Assembly: GCF_030151805.1 (NCBI RefSeq)
Contig: NZ_JASLCN010000189.1
Span: 1 to 9,199 of the forward strand
Length of the DNA: 9,199 nucleotides
Reading direction: 5' to 3'
Source of the DNA: Fluviicola sp.
GTDB lineage: Bacteria > Bacteroidota > Bacteroidia > Flavobacteriales_D > Crocinitomicaceae
The notes below the pieces were generated by a model, which was not told where the DNA came from, ran no database searches, and was given only the letters and a program-made list of their open reading frames with translations. Below are positions 6,820 to 9,199 of this stretch, one piece after another. A program made the translations under genes and the position numbers. How positions within the stretch are numbered: the first letter of the stretch is position 1; each line of letters begins with the position of its first letter.

Positions 6820-7362
6820 ATGAGGTATTTAATTCAACAAAATATCGTGTTATTCGTTATTTCACTGATAATCTATTATTATAACCCTTCTTTGGGGTTG
6901 GTTTTACTTTCCATTTCTATTGGCTTGTTTGTTTGGGAAATCACCCGGAAAAAGACGAAACTTTCACCTATTCTGGCTGTTCTTTCCTGTGTAAGCCTTT
7001 TCTTACTACTGGAAGATTATTCTACTAAAAGGCAAGCAAAAATCATTGTTGCAGAAGTATTTAATTATTACAGGAACCATCATCAAACGCCTAAAAACCT
7101 GGATGAAGTCTTCTTTTCGGGGACGATGATGAAAACAGCCATATTTGAAGGGTTTACTTACGGCGGAAAAATTCTTTCGGAACATCGATGCGAATGGAAA
7201 CTGGAGTTCTCAAATATGTGGGGAACGCATTATTTTTATAATGACAGAGTGGGAAAGTTTGAGGAGATGGAACATTTAAGCGGAACCAATGAGTCCTGGA
7301 ACACGTTCTGGAGAGTGGAATCTCATTTAAAAGCCACCGATCATCGCGGGATATTGGAATAA
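6820..7362 (+). CDS. Unrecognised membrane protein with three N-terminal helices
   Basis: I do not recognise this 180-residue protein. It has three hydrophobic segments near residues 8-21, 25-39 and 49-64, separated by a short Tyr/Asn turn and by a basic loop, ITRKKTK (41-47). A soluble part of about 115 residues follows. Near residues 73-96 the pattern AKIIVAEVFNYYRNHHQTPKN resembles the stretch after the pilin helix in pseudopilin-like and similar small exported domains, where a helix ends in a Tyr-rich turn before 'P-x-x-L'. That is only a pattern similarity. The remainder is rich in Trp, Glu and His and contains one Cys (124). The start is preceded by an A/T-rich leader without a Shine-Dalgarno sequence. 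It precedes the DUF1569 gene on the same strand. Confidence 0.72.
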   Translation: MRYLIQQNIVLFVISLIIYYYNPSLGLVLLSISIGLFVWEITRKKTKLSPILAVLSCVSLFLLLEDYSTKRQAKIIVAEVFNYYRNHHQTPKNLDEVFFSGTMMKTAIFEGFTYGGKILSEHRCEWKLEFSNMWGTHYFYNDRVGKFEEMEHLSGTNESWNTFWRVESHLKATDHRGILE

Positions 7363-7427
7363 TAGAGGTGATGAGCTGTTTTCAAGTGGAAAAACAATAT
7401 ATTCGAAAGCGAAAAACTTGCCTATTT

Positions 7428-7880
7428 ATGAAAACAATATTTGATCAGGAAGTGAGAGAGGAATTGATTCACCGAATCAATCATTTGGATAATGATGCTC
7501 AGGCAGAGTGGGGAAAGATGAATCTGTATCAGATGATGAAACATTGCACCAATTGGGAAGAATGGATGCAGGGAAAGGGAAATCCGGTCTATAAACAGGT
7601 GTTTATCGGGAAGATTTTCGGGAAAATGGGGTTGAAGCGCATGATTAAAGATGACAAACCGCTCGATAAAGGTGTCCCAACTTCCGCTCAATTCAAAATC
7701 AACGAAACAGCTGGAGATATTCCGGCAGAAAAGCAAAAATGGATTGCCTTGATTCAATCGTACGAGCAGTATTCAAATCCGGCATTTATTCATGATTTCT
7801 TCGGGAAAATGACCAAAAAACAAGTCGGCCTGATGGTGTATAAGCACAATGATCATCACTTGAGACAGTTTAAGGGGTGA
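7428..7880 (+). CDS. DUF1569 / DinB-like four-helix protein
   Basis: The 150-residue product beginning MKTIFDQEVREELIHRIN resembles the DUF1569 branch of the DinB/YfiT-like superfamily. These small cytoplasmic four-helix proteins often bind a metal through histidines, and some act as thiol transferases. Visible family features are WGKMNLYQMMKHC (His39) in the first helix pair and the C-terminal YKHNDHHLRQFKG with His140, His143 and His144, matching the usual metal-binding positions. The frame extends upstream to 7371 (ATG) or 7368 (GTG), but those starts add about 20 unrelated basic residues; MKTIFD is the usual family beginning. Its metal and substrate are unknown. DinB-like proteins include bacillithiol transferases, and bshA is about 2 kb away, but a functional link is only speculation. 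Confidence 0.85.
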   Translation: MKTIFDQEVREELIHRINHLDNDAQAEWGKMNLYQMMKHCTNWEEWMQGKGNPVYKQVFIGKIFGKMGLKRMIKDDKPLDKGVPTSAQFKINETAGDIPAEKQKWIALIQSYEQYSNPAFIHDFFGKMTKKQVGLMVYKHNDHHLRQFKG

Positions 7881-8066
7881 ACATTCATTGTCGATCACTG
7901 CTGCAACCAGAGAACATGTTGATAGTGAGGAACACAAAAAGAGTATCAGACTATTGGAAATGAGCTTACTATCAATTGCTGATCAAATAGGTGGTTGTTG
8001 AAAAAAAAAATAACCGATGATCAGTAACTTTTTAACCGTTTCTTTGTCTCATAACAAACACACTTC
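7881..8066. repeat. Intergenic region with stacked inverted repeats and an A10 run
   Basis: TTGATAGTGAG (7919-7929) pairs with CTTACTATCAA (7965-7975), 11 pairs with one G-U. Directly after it CTGATCA (7979-7985) pairs perfectly with TGATCAG (8018-8024), and inside that GGTTGTT (7993-7999) pairs with AATAACC (8009-8015) around a loop of nine bases made of one G and eight A's. The A10 run is at 8001-8010. Read on the minus strand the inner stem carries a T-run, but no minus-strand gene ends here. A weak -7-like TTTCTTTG lies at 8039-8046. A 13-codon frame at 7960-8001 (MSLLSIADQIGGC) lies inside the repeats and is not supported as a gene. Confidence 0.45.
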
Positions 8067-9199
8067 ATGAATTTGAAAACAATCTTTTTATTTGCATTTA
8101 CAACTTGTATTTCATTCTTACAAGCTCAAACCAAAATGAATGTCATTAAAGCCTCTTCAGATAAAGTTGGTATTCGTGACGGCAAGATCTGGAAAGGAGA
8201 AATGTGGACCATTGTACCGGAAGCGAACCCGGATGTTTATGTCACATTCAATACTCAGGTTACGTTCATTACGAACCAGGATTCGATTACAGTGCGTGTG
8301 AGTCCGAAAAATCCCGTGGTCGATTTCGTTATTTTACTGAATGGGAAAGATTCTGCCCGGACACAGGTAAAATACCAGGAATCTTATATTGCCAGGCTGA
8401 AAAAAGCAGCTAAATTCAATTATTCCGATAAGCGTTTTGTTCCGGAGTTTACTTACCAGGCCTTGAACGACGAACGGTTGATGAAAATCCGGAAGGATCT
8501 GAAGCTGGATTCCATTGCCGGAGAAGGAAATGAAGTGTCGAAAATTATCAATTTGATGCATTGGGTACACAATACAGTGAGACACGACGGCAGCAGTGAT
8601 AATCCTGTTTTGAAAAATGCTTTGGATTTGATTCAGGTGTGTAAAATGGAAAATCGCGGGATCAATTGCCGGATGATGGCGACCATTTTGAACGAGTGCT
8701 ACTTGTCTATGGGGATCAAATCGCGCCACATTACCTGCATGCCTAAAGAAACCAAATTTGAGGATTGTCACGTGATCAATATGGTTTACAGCCGGGACCT
8801 GAAGAAATGGATCTGGATGGACCCGACGTTTGATGCGTATGTGATGGATGAAAAAGGCGAATTGTTGGGGGTTCAGGAAGTTCGTGAACGATTAATCAGC
8901 GGGAAAACATTGATTTTGAACCCGGATGCTAACTGGAATCGACGAAACAGTCAAACCAAGGAAGAATACCTGGATCAATACATGGCGAAGAACTTATACC
9001 GATTGGAAACTCCGGTAACCAGTGAATACGATACCGAGACGCAAAAAGAAGGAAAAGTGTTTGTGTATATCCAATTGTTGCCTTTGGACGGATTGGAACA
9101 AACGCCTCAAAAAGTAGAAAGCACGATTATTCAAACCGGAGAACGTTTTGTAATCTATAAAACAAACAATCCGGATTTGTTTTGGGTGAAGCCGGAGTA
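8067..9199 (+). CDS. Exported transglutaminase-like protein (3' end cut by window edge)
   Basis: The frame is open from the ATG at 8067 to the window end, 377 complete codons. It starts with a Sec signal peptide, MNLKTIFLFAFTTCISFLQAQ, likely cut after QA (residue 20). Residues about 165-265 form a transglutaminase-like core with the Cys-His-Asp triad: Cys201 in GINCRMMA, His235 in EDCHVINMVY, and Asp252 in WIWMDPTFDAY. The fold is shared by transglutaminases and several bacterial peptidases or peptidase-like proteins, so acting as a cysteine peptidase or amidase outside the inner membrane is equally possible. The N-terminal 140 residues look like a beta-rich domain. The C-terminus is beyond the window. 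A weak TTTCTTTG box 20 bp upstream may be its -7 element, but no -33 match supports it. Confidence 0.88.
   Translation, partial: MNLKTIFLFAFTTCISFLQAQTKMNVIKASSDKVGIRDGKIWKGEMWTIVPEANPDVYVTFNTQVTFITNQDSITVRVSPKNPVVDFVILLNGKDSARTQVKYQESYIARLKKAAKFNYSDKRFVPEFTYQALNDERLMKIRKDLKLDSIAGEGNEVSKIINLMHWVHNTVRHDGSSDNPVLKNALDLIQVCKMENRGINCRMMATILNECYLSMGIKSRHITCMPKETKFEDCHVINMVYSRDLKKWIWMDPTFDAYVMDEKGELLGVQEVRERLISGKTLILNPDANWNRRNSQTKEEYLDQYMAKNLYRLETPVTSEYDTETQKEGKVFVYIQLLPLDGLEQTPQKVESTIIQTGERFVIYKTNNPDLFWVKPE

Noticed and set aside
6611..6823. 70-codon frame overlapping the membrane-protein start as ATGA
   Set aside because: Composition is that of translated AT-rich spacer, and no domain or ribosome-binding site supports it.
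7368..7427. N-terminal extension of the DUF1569 protein (GTG at 7368 or ATG at 7371)
   Set aside because: The extra 20 residues are unlike the family, and MKTIFD at 7428 is the usual beginning.
7864..8001. 46-codon open stretch ending in MSLLSIADQIGGC
   Set aside because: The only ATG gives 13 residues, the frame overlaps inverted repeats, and no ribosome-binding site is visible. The short Gly-Gly-Cys end is not enough to call a peptide.
8334..8771. 145-codon open frame on the minus strand
   Set aside because: It is antisense to the transglutaminase-like gene, whose frame carries a signal peptide and a complete triad.

Overview
The window looks like chromosomal DNA of a Bacteroidota member, most likely class Flavobacteriia (a Crocinitomicaceae or Fluviicola-like organism is my guess). 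The reasons are the moderate GC content, the weak or absent Shine-Dalgarno sequences, A/T-rich leaders with TAnnTTTG-type -7 boxes, a bacillithiol gene (bshA) with typical Bacteroidota sequence, an exported NagZ-like/beta-lactamase-fold fusion, and an extragenic palindrome whose flanks resemble those scattered through flavobacterial genomes. No mobile element, CRISPR array, tRNA or rRNA is visible, so this reads as ordinary core and near-core chromosome.

Layout. Positions 1-911 (minus) hold the N-terminal two thirds of the mismatch-repair ATPase MutL, cut by the window edge. A 216-bp divergent intergenic region follows, with a -7-like box for each direction and a perfect CTGACA-CCC-TGTCAG palindrome. 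Positions 1128-4082 (plus) encode a 984-residue exported fusion of a GH3 beta-N-acetylhexosaminidase (NagZ type) and a serine beta-lactamase-fold hydrolase, probably acting on periplasmic peptidoglycan fragments. A 200-bp gap with several hairpins leads to bshA (4283-5428, plus), the glycosyltransferase of the first bacillithiol step. bshA converges on an exported alpha/beta hydrolase (5547-6551, minus), and the 118 bp between them carries a large palindromic element with two mutually exclusive foldings.

After an AT-rich 268-bp divergent region come three plus-strand genes: an unrecognised membrane protein with three N-terminal helices (6820-7362), a DUF1569/DinB-like protein (7428-7880), and, after a 186-bp gap rich in inverted repeats, an exported transglutaminase-like protein that runs off the window (8067-9199).

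The genes do not form an obvious pathway. Three of the seven proteins carry export signals and are hydrolases or transglutaminase-fold proteins, so envelope work is a common theme, but no operon joins them. I see no convincing new multi-gene system. The best leads are the fused two-enzyme protein with its palindromic promoter, the extragenic palindromic element at 5434-5526, the inverted repeat ahead of bshA, and the orphan membrane protein.
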